NCBI RefSeq assembly: GCF_000187465.1
Contig: NZ_GL732439.1
Location: 897,226 to 961,225, forward strand
Reading direction: 5' to 3'
DNA: 64,000 nt
Source of the DNA: Streptococcus infantis ATCC 700779
GTDB taxonomy: Bacteria > Bacillota > Bacilli > Lactobacillales > Streptococcaceae
The notes beneath the pieces are model-generated. The model had not been told where the DNA came from and ran no database searches. It worked only from the letters and a program-made list of their open reading frames with translations. This document shows positions 21,499 through 29,800 of the stretch, one piece after another (the first letter of the stretch is position 1; each line of letters begins with the position of its first letter). The translations under genes and the position numbers were made by a program.

Positions 21499-21513
21499 TA
21501 TTTTCTGAAAATT
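21499..21513. promoter_or_regulatory. CodY box upstream of leuA
   Basis: TATTTTCTGAAAATT differs from the CodY consensus AATTTTCWGAAAATT at one position. It lies 13 bp upstream of the leu -35 box. CodY senses branched-chain amino acids and represses leu genes in related bacteria, so the site is plausible. Confidence 0.7.
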
Positions 21514-21566
21514 TCTTCAATAAAGAATATTTTGCGAATTGAAAGTATTTGAAAACTCAAATATAT

Positions 21567-22223
21567 TTATTTCTTAGAAGTCAAAAACCAACTTCTCTCA
21601 AATAATTCAAGGACCTTTTCGTCAGTTAGAGTTTCATCAAGTGGAAGACTAATCCAATAGCGTTTATTCATATGAAAGGCTGGATAAATCCCATTTTGTG
21701 AAAGCAAGTCAGCTACTTGGTCGTGTTTGAGGTTGACTGCTTCCACTAGCCCTTCTCTACCCTTATCTAGCCTATCCCAAGGAATTCTCATTAAAATAGC
21801 ATACCACTTCTGATTATCTTCATGGCGCAAAACCGCCGTATCAGGTGATTTCTCCCATAGATATTCCAGCTGATTGCCATACTTTTCTTGAACAAGCGTC
21901 ATGATTCTCTTGGTCTGTGGACAGAGAAATTCCTCTACCTCAAAACAAGCCTTTCGAATGCCATAAAGAACTTCTAAACAAGCCTCTCGAACGCTTCCGA
22001 CAAAAGTACCTCTCATACTTTCCATATGAACTTGAGGATAGAGGTCCCTAGTTTCTTGGTCATAAACTCGAAAACTTAAGTCCCCATCCTCAACTGTAAC
22101 CATCATGAGAAAATCTCCCTGCAAGATAGTCGAACTATAGGTCCATACACCTTGATTTTCTACAAAACCATACTCTTTAGCCTTTTTACTATTAAACTGA
22201 TAGGCTTTAAAAATTTCAAACAT
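21567..22223 (-). CDS. MmcQ/YjbR-like (DUF419) protein
   Basis: The 218-residue protein ends in a YjbR/MmcQ-type domain (about 105-215), seen in KWYAILMRIPWDRLD, LVEAVNLKHDQVADLLSQNGIYPAFHMNKRYWISLPLD and the closing helix LFERSWFLTSK. This fold (CyaY-like, sometimes called DNA-binding) has no firmly known role. The first 100 residues are a family-specific extension. No Shine-Dalgarno sequence directly precedes the ATG; a GAAAGGA sits upstream of a hairpin (22231-22254) that could bring it near the start when folded. Confidence 0.75.
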   Translation of the reverse strand: MFEIFKAYQFNSKKAKEYGFVENQGVWTYSSTILQGDFLMMVTVEDGDLSFRVYDQETRDLYPQVHMESMRGTFVGSVREACLEVLYGIRKACFEVEEFLCPQTKRIMTLVQEKYGNQLEYLWEKSPDTAVLRHEDNQKWYAILMRIPWDRLDKGREGLVEAVNLKHDQVADLLSQNGIYPAFHMNKRYWISLPLDETLTDEKVLELFERSWFLTSKK

Positions 22224-22230
22224 AAGCGAA

Positions 22231-22254
22231 AACTGCTACCAAAAGCTAGCAGTT
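22231..22254 (-). promoter_or_regulatory. Hairpin between cutC and the YjbR-like gene
   Basis: AACTGCTA/TAGCAGTT inverted repeat between the cutC stop and the next start codon, with GAAAGGA at its 5' base and an ATG 7 nt after its 3' base. It could be a weak terminator (TTTT tail) or a structure that moves the ribosome site next to the start. Confidence 0.45.
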
Positions 22255-22266
22255 CCTTTCTATTTT

Positions 22267-22899
22267 TTAAAAGACAACCTTTGTTCCATGTAATTGTGTC
22301 ACACCCAGTTGATCGATAAAGGTTTGACGGTTGTCCATGTCAATCCCACCACCCGGTAAAATTTCGATTTTTCCTGCAGCGTGTTCTAAAATTCTGCGGT
22401 AGTGAGCAAAACGTTTCTCTAACGAGTCGCCAGATACACCAGCTCGAGTGAGGATGCGTGTTACACCAGCCTGGCTGAGCCAATCAATGGCTTCCAACTG
22501 CTCTTCATCGCTCAAATCATCGAAAGCCATGTGGAAGACAATCTCCATACCTTTAGATGCAGCAATCAACTTTTCGAGGTTAGCCTTATCCAATTTCTTA
22601 TCTGCTGTTAAGGCACCAAAGACAACCCCTTGGCTTCCTGCTTGAGCAGTTAGACGAATATCCTCAAGCATAATAGAAATCTCGAGGTCATTGTAAACAA
22701 AGTCACCACCACGTGGACGAATCATAGTCATGATGGTCGTATCATAGTCGGCCGCCAGTTCCACAGCTGCCTTTGTCACTCCGTAGCTTGGAGTTGTTCC
22801 ACCAACTGCTAAATTATCACAGAGCTCAATACGGCGAGCGCCAGCTTGCATAGCCTTTTCAAGCAAGGTTACATTTTCAGCACAAAATTCGTAAATCAT
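22267..22899 (-). CDS. cutC: CutC family protein
   Basis: This 210-residue TIM-barrel protein matches CutC: MIYEFCAENVTLLEKAMQAGARRIELCDNLAVGGTTPSYG at the start, TIMTMIRPRGGDFVYND, and IEILPGGGIDMDN near the end. CutC was named for copper tolerance in E. coli and Enterococcus, but its biochemical role remains unsettled. Here it has no copper transporter or regulator next to it. An extended -10 element (TGATATAAT, near 22930-22938) precedes it. Length is somewhat short but within the family range. Confidence 0.9.
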   Translation of the reverse strand: MIYEFCAENVTLLEKAMQAGARRIELCDNLAVGGTTPSYGVTKAAVELAADYDTTIMTMIRPRGGDFVYNDLEISIMLEDIRLTAQAGSQGVVFGALTADKKLDKANLEKLIAASKGMEIVFHMAFDDLSDEEQLEAIDWLSQAGVTRILTRAGVSGDSLEKRFAHYRRILEHAAGKIEILPGGGIDMDNRQTFIDQLGVTQLHGTKVVF

Positions 22900-22991
22900 T
22901 TGATACTCCTTGAAGGTTTCTTTGATATTATTATATCATATTGTTTTAAGTAACCCCTACTTTTTATCAAGGAAAATCATGACTTTTTTAG

Positions 22992-23351
22992 CTATTCTTT
23001 ATCTGGAATTACCTTAAAGAGATAATAGGTTATAAATACTGTTAAGCAGCCTAAAGCAATTTTTACAGGTAAGAGCGGAGCAAAATAAATGGAGATTCCC
23101 ATCAAAATATAAATCGATACGATAATCTTCTTCTTTCGTTCACGCGCAATAGACTTAGTTTCTCTGAAGTCCGCAACATAAGTTTGGTAGAGCTTGGTAT
23201 GATAGAGCCAATCTTCAAAACGTTTAGAGGATTTTGAAAAACAAGCAATTGACAACAAGAGAAAGGGTGTTGTCGGTAATAGTGGCAAGGCAACTCCAAC
23301 GATTGCTAAAGCTAAAGAAATGAATCCAATGCAAAGATAAATAATGCGCAT
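22992..23351 (-). CDS. YbaN-like DUF454 membrane protein
   Basis: The 119-residue protein has hydrophobic segments at about 2-20, 20-36, 77-92 and 95-110. The central motif LPTTPFLLLSIACFSKSSKRFEDWLYHTKLY is the hallmark of DUF454 (YbaN) inner-membrane proteins of unknown function. TAGGAG precedes the ATG by 6 nt. It appears to be a single-gene unit ahead of the topA terminator and has no informative neighbours. Confidence 0.85.
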   Translation of the reverse strand: MRIIYLCIGFISLALAIVGVALPLLPTTPFLLLSIACFSKSSKRFEDWLYHTKLYQTYVADFRETKSIARERKKKIIVSIYILMGISIYFAPLLPVKIALGCLTVFITYYLFKVIPDKE

Positions 23352-23420
23352 ATCTGCTCCTAAGTAAGAATAATCTTCTTCTAGTTAAGCATAAAAAGAT
23401 AAAATCTGTCAAGTTTAAAT

Positions 23421-23451
23421 TAAAAAGAGCTGAAATTATCATTTCAGCCCT
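23421..23451 (-). terminator. Terminator after topA
   Basis: GGGCTGAAAT/ATTTCAGCTC stem with a TTTTT tail on the minus strand, 9 nt after the topA stop. Confidence 0.85.
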
Positions 23452-23459
23452 AATTATTT

Positions 23460-25547
23460 TTATTTAATCTTGTCTTCTTCGTAGTCACCATTGCTACATA
23501 CGATCTGTTTCCCGCCACCACGGATTTTTTTCTCCATGAGGAAGTGACCACATTTAGGACAATCACGTCCAACAGGTTTATCCCAAGAGGTAAACTCACA
23601 TTCTGGATAACGATTGCATCCATAGAAAATACGATTACGTTTGGTTTTGCGTTCGATGATTTGCCCTTGATGGCATTTTGGACATGTAACACCAACTTCT
23701 TTAACAATGGCCTGCGTATGTCGACAATCTGGGAAATTACTACATGCATAAAACTTACCGAAGCGTCCAATCTTAATCACCATCGGACTACCACAAACTT
23801 CACAGTCAAATCCTGCTGGTTCGTCCTTGATTTGAATTTTTTCCATCTCTGCTTCAGCTTTTGCGACCTCTTTAGAGAATGGTTTGTAAAATTCATCAAT
23901 AACCCGTTGCCACTCTTCTTTTCCGACCTCGACATCGTCCAGTTTACCTTCCATTTCAGCGGTAAATTTCACGTTAACAATATCTGGGAAGTATTCAACA
24001 ATCAGCTTGTTAACGACTTGTCCTAGATCAGTTGGTTCAAAGCGTTTAGATGCTAGTCTTACATAGTAACGTTTTTGAATTGTTTCAATGGTTGGAGCAT
24101 AGGTAGATGGACGTCCAACTCCGTTTTCTTCCAAGGTTTTAATCAGTGTTGCTTCTGAATATCGTGCCGGTGGTTGTGTGAAATGTTGTTCAGGTTTGCT
24201 ATTAACCTGTTTGACCACATCTCCTACTTCCATATCAGGCAGCATCTTATTTTTATCAGAATCGTTGTAAATGGCTAAATAACCATCAAACTTAACCTGA
24301 CTACCATTCGCCGCGAATTGAACACCATTTTGCGAAAGTTTAACAGCCATGGTATCAAAAATTGCACCAGTCATTTGACTCGCTACAAAGCGGTTCCAGA
24401 TAAGGGTATAAAGTTTTAGCTGGTCTTTATCCAAATACTTAGCAATTTTCTCAGGTGTATTAAAGACACTTGAAGGACGAATAGCTTCGTGGGCGTCTTG
24501 AGCGCCATAGGCATTTTTCACCTTGCTACCATGTTTAGAATACTTACTACCAAAACGTTCATTGATGTAGCTAGCGGCTTCATTCTGAGCAACTGGACTG
24601 ATACGAGTAGAATCCGTACGCATATAGGTGATCAAACCTTGGACACCTGTACCAATATTGATTCCTTCATAGAGTTGCTGAGCAACCATCATAGTCTTTC
24701 GAGTACGGAAGTTAATCTTGTTAGCAGCATCCATCTGCATAGAAGACGTTGTATATGGAAGAGGAGCATTGCGCTTTCTTTCCTTTTTATCTACTTGATC
24801 AACAGTAAAGTCTTTACTGCTAAGATGAGATAAAACTTTTTTGACTTCATCATTGGTAGTCAACTTCATCTTCTTGCCATTCATTCCATAAAAAGAAGCT
24901 TGAAATTGCTTGGTACCTTTTTTAAAGACACCATCAATTGTCCAATATTCTTCTGGTTGGAAGGCATTGATTTCATTTTCACGATCAATGATTAGCTTAA
25001 GAGCAACAGACTGAACACGCCCTGCTGATAAGCCTTTTTTAACCTTTTTCCAAAGAATTGGTGAAATTGAATACCCCACTAAACGGTCCAAAACACGACG
25101 GGCTTGTTGGGCATCCACCAAATCCATATCAATCTTACGAGGTTCTTTAAAGGCATTTTTTACTGCATCTTTGGTAATCTCGTTGAAAACAACACGGTTG
25201 GTATCATTCTCGTCTAGATCTAAAATATGCGCTAAATGCCATGAAATAGCCTCCCCTTCTCGGTCCGGGTCACTTGCAAGAAATACTTTATCAGCTTTCT
25301 TAGCTTCTTTTTTCAAATCATTGATGAGAGGACCTTTCCCACGAATATTGATATATTGCGGTTCGTAATTATTTTCCACGTCAACTGACATACTTGATTT
25401 TTTCAAATCACGAATATGTCCTACGCTGGCTAAAACCTTATAATTACGTCCTAGATATTTTTCAATCGTTTTCGCCTTAGCAGGCGACTCCACGATTACA
25501 AGATTTTTTTTACTTGTTGATTTTTTCTTTTTGGTTGCCGTTACCAC
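23460..25547 (-). CDS. topA: DNA topoisomerase I
   Basis: TopA relaxes negative supercoils by single-strand passage and balances gyrase. The protein has an N-terminal Toprim domain ([33 protein letters not shown]), the active-site tyrosine in [14 protein letters not shown], and C-terminal zinc ribbons (CEVCGSPM...CSNFPDC, CPKCHQ...CNRYPEC, and a third that lacks its last cysteine). The start was set at GTG 25547 (695 residues) because AGAAGG lies about 9 nt before it. An ATG six codons upstream falls inside that ribosome site. It has its own near-consensus promoter. Confidence 0.96.
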   Translation of the reverse strand: MVTATKKKKSTSKKNLVIVESPAKAKTIEKYLGRNYKVLASVGHIRDLKKSSMSVDVENNYEPQYINIRGKGPLINDLKKEAKKADKVFLASDPDREGEAISWHLAHILDLDENDTNRVVFNEITKDAVKNAFKEPRKIDMDLVDAQQARRVLDRLVGYSISPILWKKVKKGLSAGRVQSVALKLIIDRENEINAFQPEEYWTIDGVFKKGTKQFQASFYGMNGKKMKLTTNDEVKKVLSHLSSKDFTVDQVDKKERKRNAPLPYTTSSMQMDAANKINFRTRKTMMVAQQLYEGINIGTGVQGLITYMRTDSTRISPVAQNEAASYINERFGSKYSKHGSKVKNAYGAQDAHEAIRPSSVFNTPEKIAKYLDKDQLKLYTLIWNRFVASQMTGAIFDTMAVKLSQNGVQFAANGSQVKFDGYLAIYNDSDKNKMLPDMEVGDVVKQVNSKPEQHFTQPPARYSEATLIKTLEENGVGRPSTYAPTIETIQKRYYVRLASKRFEPTDLGQVVNKLIVEYFPDIVNVKFTAEMEGKLDDVEVGKEEWQRVIDEFYKPFSKEVAKAEAEMEKIQIKDEPAGFDCEVCGSPMVIKIGRFGKFYACSNFPDCRHTQAIVKEVGVTCPKCHQGQIIERKTKRNRIFYGCNRYPECEFTSWDKPVGRDCPKCGHFLMEKKIRGGGKQIVCSNGDYEEDKIK

Positions 25548-25583
25548 AGTATCACACCTTCTCAAAGTAATTAAACTTTATAA

Positions 25584-25612
25584 AGTGTAAACCATTTTTA
25601 AAAACCTGTCAA
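25584..25612 (-). promoter_or_regulatory. topA promoter
   Basis: TTGACA (25607-25612) and TACACT (25584-25589), 17-bp spacer, minus strand. A palindrome ACTTTATAAAGT covers the -10 flank and may be supercoiling-sensitive; this last point is inference. Confidence 0.8.
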
Positions 25613-25666
25613 GACATAACACCCTATAATAGAAGAAAAGTTTTCTAAATGAAATCATTTCATTCA

Positions 25667-26530
25667 TTAAAATTCAAATTCTGCTAGTATATCCTGCCCA
25701 CATGTTGCTAGTTTTGCTCCTTCTTGGATTAAATGATGACAGCCGTCTGAGCGTCCATCTAAAATGGAACCTGGAATCGCAAAGACATCTCTACCTTCCT
25801 CCATGGCACGCTCACAAGTGATTAAGCTACCAGATCTCATTTTGGCTTCTGCAACGATAACTCCTCGACACAATCCTGCAATAATCCGATTTCTGGCAGG
25901 AAAATGAAATTTTAAGGGTTCTTCCCCTGGCCCGTACTCACTTAGTATTAAATGATTGTCTCCAATATATTCTTGAAGACGTTTATTGGAGCGTGGATAA
26001 TAGGCATCTAAACCAGTCCCAATAACGCCAATCGTTTTGCCCCCAGTTTGAAGAATTGACATGTGGGCTGCTGTGTCGATTCCTCTAGCAAGTCCACTCA
26101 CAACAACTAATTCATTTTCCAATTCTTCAATGATTTTACGGACTGATTTGGTTCCTATTTGACTACAAGAGCGACTACCAACAACAGCAACCTTGGGTAA
26201 TTTCAAGAGATTTAAATCTCCTTTATAAAAAAGCAATACAGGAGCATCATAAATTTCACTGAGTGAAATGGGATAAACATCATCCAAAATTGAAAATGAT
26301 GGGAACTTTTCAAAATCTTTCTTCAGGCGTTCCATGCTTTCAAAAGTCAGTTTATGGTACCGCTCCATAAAAACTACTGGATTACGACACTCTGAGGCTT
26401 CAGCGATTGTCTCTAAACTCAATTCCTGATCATAAATTTCTCCGTATTGAAGTACTTTCAGAACTTGCTGATTACTTAAGCCCGCTTGCTTTAACTTATA
26501 AATCTCAAAATTATCAATCTTAATCTTCAT
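25667..26530 (-). CDS. dprA: DNA processing protein DprA
   Basis: DprA loads RecA onto incoming single-stranded DNA in natural transformation and, in pneumococcus, shuts off competence by binding ComE~P. The 287-residue protein has a SAM-like N-terminal domain and the Rossmann core with VAVVGSRSCSQIG, VVSGLARGIDTAAH, GTGLDAYYP and FPARNRIIAGL. It is close in length to the pneumococcal protein. AAGGAG precedes the ATG. An exact com box lies 34 bp upstream, so transcription by the ComX sigma factor during competence is expected. The strain is thus probably transformable. Confidence 0.96.
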   Translation of the reverse strand: MKIKIDNFEIYKLKQAGLSNQQVLKVLQYGEIYDQELSLETIAEASECRNPVVFMERYHKLTFESMERLKKDFEKFPSFSILDDVYPISLSEIYDAPVLLFYKGDLNLLKLPKVAVVGSRSCSQIGTKSVRKIIEELENELVVVSGLARGIDTAAHMSILQTGGKTIGVIGTGLDAYYPRSNKRLQEYIGDNHLILSEYGPGEEPLKFHFPARNRIIAGLCRGVIVAEAKMRSGSLITCERAMEEGRDVFAIPGSILDGRSDGCHHLIQEGAKLATCGQDILAEFEF

Positions 26531-26563
26531 TATTAACTCCTTGTCATCCTATCTCTATTTATA

Positions 26564-26571
26564 TATTCGTA
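26564..26571 (-). promoter_or_regulatory. Late-competence com box (ComX promoter) of dprA
   Basis: TACGAATA on the minus strand is the exact streptococcal cin/com box recognised by ComX (SigX). A T-rich tract, which is also the T tail of the dapA terminator, lies directly upstream. Confidence 0.88.
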
Positions 26572-26575
26572 GAAA

Positions 26576-26616
26576 AAGAAAAAAACTCCCAACAATTTTT
26601 ACTTGTAGGAAGTTTC
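26576..26616 (-). terminator. Terminator after dapA
   Basis: A 12-pair inverted repeat with one mismatch (AACTTCCTACAA with TTGTTGGGAGTT) is followed by seven Ts on the minus strand. Confidence 0.75.
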
Positions 26617-26633
26617 TTTTTATATTTGTTATC

Positions 26634-27569
26634 TTAATAATCAGGTCGAAGAACTCCAGTGACAGTCGCTTTAGTCGCCTCATAGTCTCCGTCAATAACA
26701 ACCTTGATAATGCGTTTAGCATCCTCTTCAGGCGTAGGAACCAATGGAAGGCGGGTTGGACCAGCTTCAAATCCCATATAGTTGAGGACTGCCTTAACAG
26801 GTGCAGGACTTGGGTATGAGAAGAGAGCATTAACCTTGGGAATAAACTTACGTTGAATAGCTGCCGCTTTCTTCATATCACTCTCTTCAATCGCAGTGAA
26901 CATTTCATACATTTCATCACCATTGGTATGAGAAGCAACAGAGATAACCCCGTCAGCACCAAGGTTCATCGCATGAAAAGCATCTCCATCTTCACCAGTG
27001 TAGATCAAGAATTCTTCTGGTTTGTGCTCAATCAAATAAGCCATATTTGCAAGGCTAGTACATTCTTTAACACCAATGATGTTTGGATGTTCCGCTAAGC
27101 GAAGCATGGTTTCTGGAGTCAATTCTACTACTACACGACCTGGAATGTTATAGATAATGATGGGTAAATCAGAGGCATCTGCAATAGCTTTAAAGTGCTG
27201 GTACATACCTTCTTGAGATGGTTTATTGTAGTAAGGAACAATTGCGAGACCAGCCGCAAAGCCTCCAAAATCTGCCACTTCTTTGACGAACTCAATAGAG
27301 TCTCGTGTATCATTAGTACCGACACCAGCAATTAAAGGAACACGGCCATTAACAACTTTCTGAACTGCTGCAAACAACTGCAATTCCTCATCGTGAGTAA
27401 GAGTCGGACTCTCAGCAGTCGTCCCCGCCAAGAGAATTCCGTCTGTATGATGTGCCAATAAATGTTCAATCAACTTTGGAATAGCGTCGAAATTTATTGA
27501 CCCATCCTCATGGAAAGGGGTAATAAAAGCAGTGATAATTTTACAATCTTTTAAATCTTGATAAGACAT
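26634..27569 (-). CDS. dapA: 4-hydroxy-tetrahydrodipicolinate synthase
   Basis: DapA condenses pyruvate with aspartate semialdehyde in the lysine/diaminopimelate branch, needed here for cell-wall lysine. The 311-residue TIM-barrel protein has GTTAESPTL (about 49-57), the catalytic tyrosine in IIIYNIPGR (Tyr140) and the Schiff-base lysine in GVKEC (Lys168). asd, which makes its substrate, lies upstream on the same strand. The two are separated by a 228-bp structured repeat. AGAAAGG precedes the ATG. Confidence 0.96.
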   Translation of the reverse strand: MSYQDLKDCKIITAFITPFHEDGSINFDAIPKLIEHLLAHHTDGILLAGTTAESPTLTHDEELQLFAAVQKVVNGRVPLIAGVGTNDTRDSIEFVKEVADFGGFAAGLAIVPYYNKPSQEGMYQHFKAIADASDLPIIIYNIPGRVVVELTPETMLRLAEHPNIIGVKECTSLANMAYLIEHKPEEFLIYTGEDGDAFHAMNLGADGVISVASHTNGDEMYEMFTAIEESDMKKAAAIQRKFIPKVNALFSYPSPAPVKAVLNYMGFEAGPTRLPLVPTPEEDAKRIIKVVIDGDYEATKATVTGVLRPDY

Positions 27570-27595
27570 AGAAAAAACCTTTCTCTATATAAGAA

Positions 27596-27823
27596 AGAGG
27601 CTGGGGCTTACTTGCCTTTGCCTCCTGTTCTGTTCGTAAAATAAGTAGATTCGCTTTCTAGCGAAGGAGAAATCAAACTCTTCGAGTTACTGATTTCTGT
27701 CTCATAACGCAGTGGTTGATTGGAACTACTCATGTTTGCAACATTCGTACTTACTAATCAACTGTGCGGGGGCAAAACTACGAAATCAAACTCTTCGAGT
27801 TACTGATTTCTGTTTTGCTCCCT
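27596..27823 (-). repeat. Structured intergenic repeat, copy A (asd-dapA)
   Basis: In the direction of the asd transcript it starts directly at the asd stop codon and ends with a GAGGC...GCCTC hairpin and T-rich tail. It shares blocks with copy B at 43265-43443: AGAAATC/GATTTC, CCGCACAGTTGA, TCAACCACTGCG and CCAGCCTCTTT. Copy A also holds two identical 32-bp modules (27669-27700 and 27782-27813), each an inverted repeat with AACTC/GAGTT at its tip. No ORF is supported. I do not recognise it as BOX, RUP or SPRITE. Confidence 0.7.
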
Positions 27824-28898
27824 ATTTCAATTCAAACTTCAACTCAGCTGTTGGGTGTACTAGACCACGTTCATGTAAAGTCTCTGCAATTTGAACTGAG
27901 TTCCAAGCAGCACCCTTGAGAAGGTTATCAGAAACCACCCACATGTGGATCCCTTTTTCAGCATCCAAGTCTTTACGGATACGTCCGACAAAGGTATCGC
28001 GAGAACCAACCGCATTGATAGCTTGAGGATAGATTTGATGAGCCAAATCGTCTTCAAGAACTGCACCTGGAAAGGCAGCAATCGCAGCTTTGACTTCATC
28101 GATTGGAGCCACTTCTTTTGTTTCAATATAAACTGACTCAGAGTGAGCTGACAAGACAGGAATACGCACGCAAGTTGCTGAAACGGCAATGCTATCGTCT
28201 TCCATTATTTTCTTAGTTTCGTTTGTCATCTTCATTTCTTCATAAGTGTAGTCATTATCAGTGAAGACGTCAATTTGAGGAAGGGCATTAAAAGCAATTG
28301 GATAGTGTTTCTTATCGCCACCTGATGGCAAGATTTCCGCATGCAAATCACGTGGATTTACACCATCATTCAATACTTCACGCAATTCACGTTGTGTCTC
28401 AAGAATAGCTCCCATACCAGCACCTGAAACAGCTTGATAAGTTGAAACAATGATACGATCTAAGCCCCATTTTTGACGAACTGGTTCAAGAGCTACCATC
28501 ATTTGAATAGTTGAACAGTTAGGACATGCGATGATCCCGTTATGAGCATCAAGAGCATGGGCGTTTACTTCAGGAACAACCAATGGCACATCTGGATTTT
28601 GACGGAAATAAGAAGTGTTATCTACTACTACTGCCCCTGCTTTAACAGCATAAGGTGCGTATTTTGCAGAAGTTGAACCACCAGCTGAGAAGAGAGCAAT
28701 ATCAACTCCTTCAAAAGCTTCTTCTGTTGTTTCTTCAATAGTCACATCTTGGCCCTTGAATTGCAAGACCTTTCCTGCAGAACGTGCAGACGCAAGGTAG
28801 CGAATCTTATCAATTGGAAGAGTTGATTCTTCCAACATTTTGATCATTTGAGCACCAACGGCACCTGTAGCACCGACAACAGCAACTGTATATCCCAT
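27822..28898 (-). CDS. asd: Aspartate-semialdehyde dehydrogenase
   Basis: Asd reduces aspartyl phosphate to aspartate semialdehyde, the branch point to lysine, threonine and methionine. The 358-residue protein begins with the NADP-binding [14 protein letters not shown], and its active-site cysteine is in [11 protein letters not shown] (Cys128). Length is typical for the Gram-positive form. The stop codon abuts the structured repeat. A promoter and a CodY-like site precede the gene, and dapA lies downstream. Confidence 0.96.
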   Translation of the reverse strand: MGYTVAVVGATGAVGAQMIKMLEESTLPIDKIRYLASARSAGKVLQFKGQDVTIEETTEEAFEGVDIALFSAGGSTSAKYAPYAVKAGAVVVDNTSYFRQNPDVPLVVPEVNAHALDAHNGIIACPNCSTIQMMVALEPVRQKWGLDRIIVSTYQAVSGAGMGAILETQRELREVLNDGVNPRDLHAEILPSGGDKKHYPIAFNALPQIDVFTDNDYTYEEMKMTNETKKIMEDDSIAVSATCVRIPVLSAHSESVYIETKEVAPIDEVKAAIAAFPGAVLEDDLAHQIYPQAINAVGSRDTFVGRIRKDLDAEKGIHMWVVSDNLLKGAAWNSVQIAETLHERGLVHPTAELKFELK

Positions 28899-28914
28899 AA
28901 CAAACCTCTTTTGG

Positions 28915-28929
28915 AATTTTCTAAAAATT
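28915..28929. promoter_or_regulatory. CodY-like box in asd leader
   Basis: AATTTTCTAAAAATT has one mismatch to the CodY consensus. It lies between the -10 box and the asd start codon, a position suited to repression. Evidence is the motif alone. Confidence 0.5.
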
Positions 28930-28943
28930 TCTATAATAGAAAT

Positions 28944-28972
28944 ATTATACTACTTTTTAGAAAAATTGAAAA
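28944..28972 (-). promoter_or_regulatory. asd promoter
   Basis: TTTTCA (28967-28972), 17-bp spacer, TATAAT (28944-28949), minus strand. The -35 box is weak. Confidence 0.6.
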
Positions 28973-29001
28973 GTCTTTACCTTATCTATTTTCTGAAATT
29001 A

Positions 29002-29038
29002 AAAAGAAAAAAGGTCGCTATCATTAGCGAACCTTTTT
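29002..29038 (-). terminator. Terminator after srtA
   Basis: AAGGTTCGCTA/TAGCGACCTT stem with loop ATGA and a T6 tail on the minus strand. Confidence 0.85.
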
Positions 29039-29053
29039 CAAAAAATTTTCGAA

Positions 29054-29800
29054 TTAATATCTTTGTTTATACGGTTTATTAAATGCAGCTAAGACATCTG
29101 ACGGAGTGTCTGAATAAGATTTGATTTCTTTTAAATCTCCCTTTACGATAATCCGTTCGGTTGCATCATAGTCTACACAAGTCACCAAGGTAATTTCATT
29201 GATACCTTCACGATCATCAATTTCATCAACTCGATCTGGGGTTACGTGTTTCACTTCCCGAATTTCGTAGGTATAAACTTTATCCTTATCAGTCAGATAA
29301 ATCTTCATACCTTCTTTGGCATTAACCAAAGGAGAAAATAGCATTTGGCTAGCATTCTCAGCTGTAAAGATATGGTGACTAGCTAGAGAATAATTTCCTT
29401 CACCCATTTTTTGATTTGGTTTCATGGTTCCTGCTCCGTAGAACAAGTTTACATTGTCCAAACCTTTAAAGATTGGCAAGTTGATTTCTACTTCGGGAAC
29501 TGCAATTCCACCTATAACAGGCAACTGTTGTGCATCCCATTGGGATGATAAAACAGCCTCCGAAGAAATAGCTTTCACGGAATTAAAATCAAAATTTCCT
29601 TCTGCACCATTGTTCTCTTCAAGCTTCTCTTTAGAGACTTGACTAACTTGATACTTGTTAGTATTCCAAACCATAAAGATATTACGAATCTTTGAGTTAA
29701 AAATCAAGGCTAGAGACAAAAGGATTAGAAAGCCAGCTAAAATATTAATCAGCAGATTCTTACGTTTACTTTTTTTACTCTTAGTTCTTTTTTGAGACAT
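29054..29800 (-). CDS. srtA: Class A sortase
   Basis: SrtA cleaves LPXTG motifs and joins surface proteins to peptidoglycan. The 248-residue protein has a basic N-terminus, one membrane anchor (about 15-34) and an extracellular catalytic domain. His142 is in SLASHHIF, Cys208 in TLVTCVDYD and Arg216 in TERIIV, matching the streptococcal triad. It overlaps the gyrA stop by one base (TAATG), the conserved gyrA-srtA pairing of streptococci, and a terminator follows. No substrate genes are nearby, as usual for the housekeeping sortase. Confidence 0.95.
   Translation of the reverse strand: MSQKRTKSKKSKRKNLLINILAGFLILLSLALIFNSKIRNIFMVWNTNKYQVSQVSKEKLEENNGAEGNFDFNSVKAISSEAVLSSQWDAQQLPVIGGIAVPEVEINLPIFKGLDNVNLFYGAGTMKPNQKMGEGNYSLASHHIFTAENASQMLFSPLVNAKEGMKIYLTDKDKVYTYEIREVKHVTPDRVDEIDDREGINEITLVTCVDYDATERIIVKGDLKEIKSYSDTPSDVLAAFNKPYKQRY

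Noticed and set aside
27750-27765. Second com box (TACGAATG on the minus strand)
   Set aside because: One mismatch at the last base, located inside repeat copy A with no competence gene behind it.
27712-27894. 60-codon plus-strand ORF in the asd-dapA gap
   Set aside because: It lies inside the structured repeat and runs into asd on the other strand; no ribosome site.
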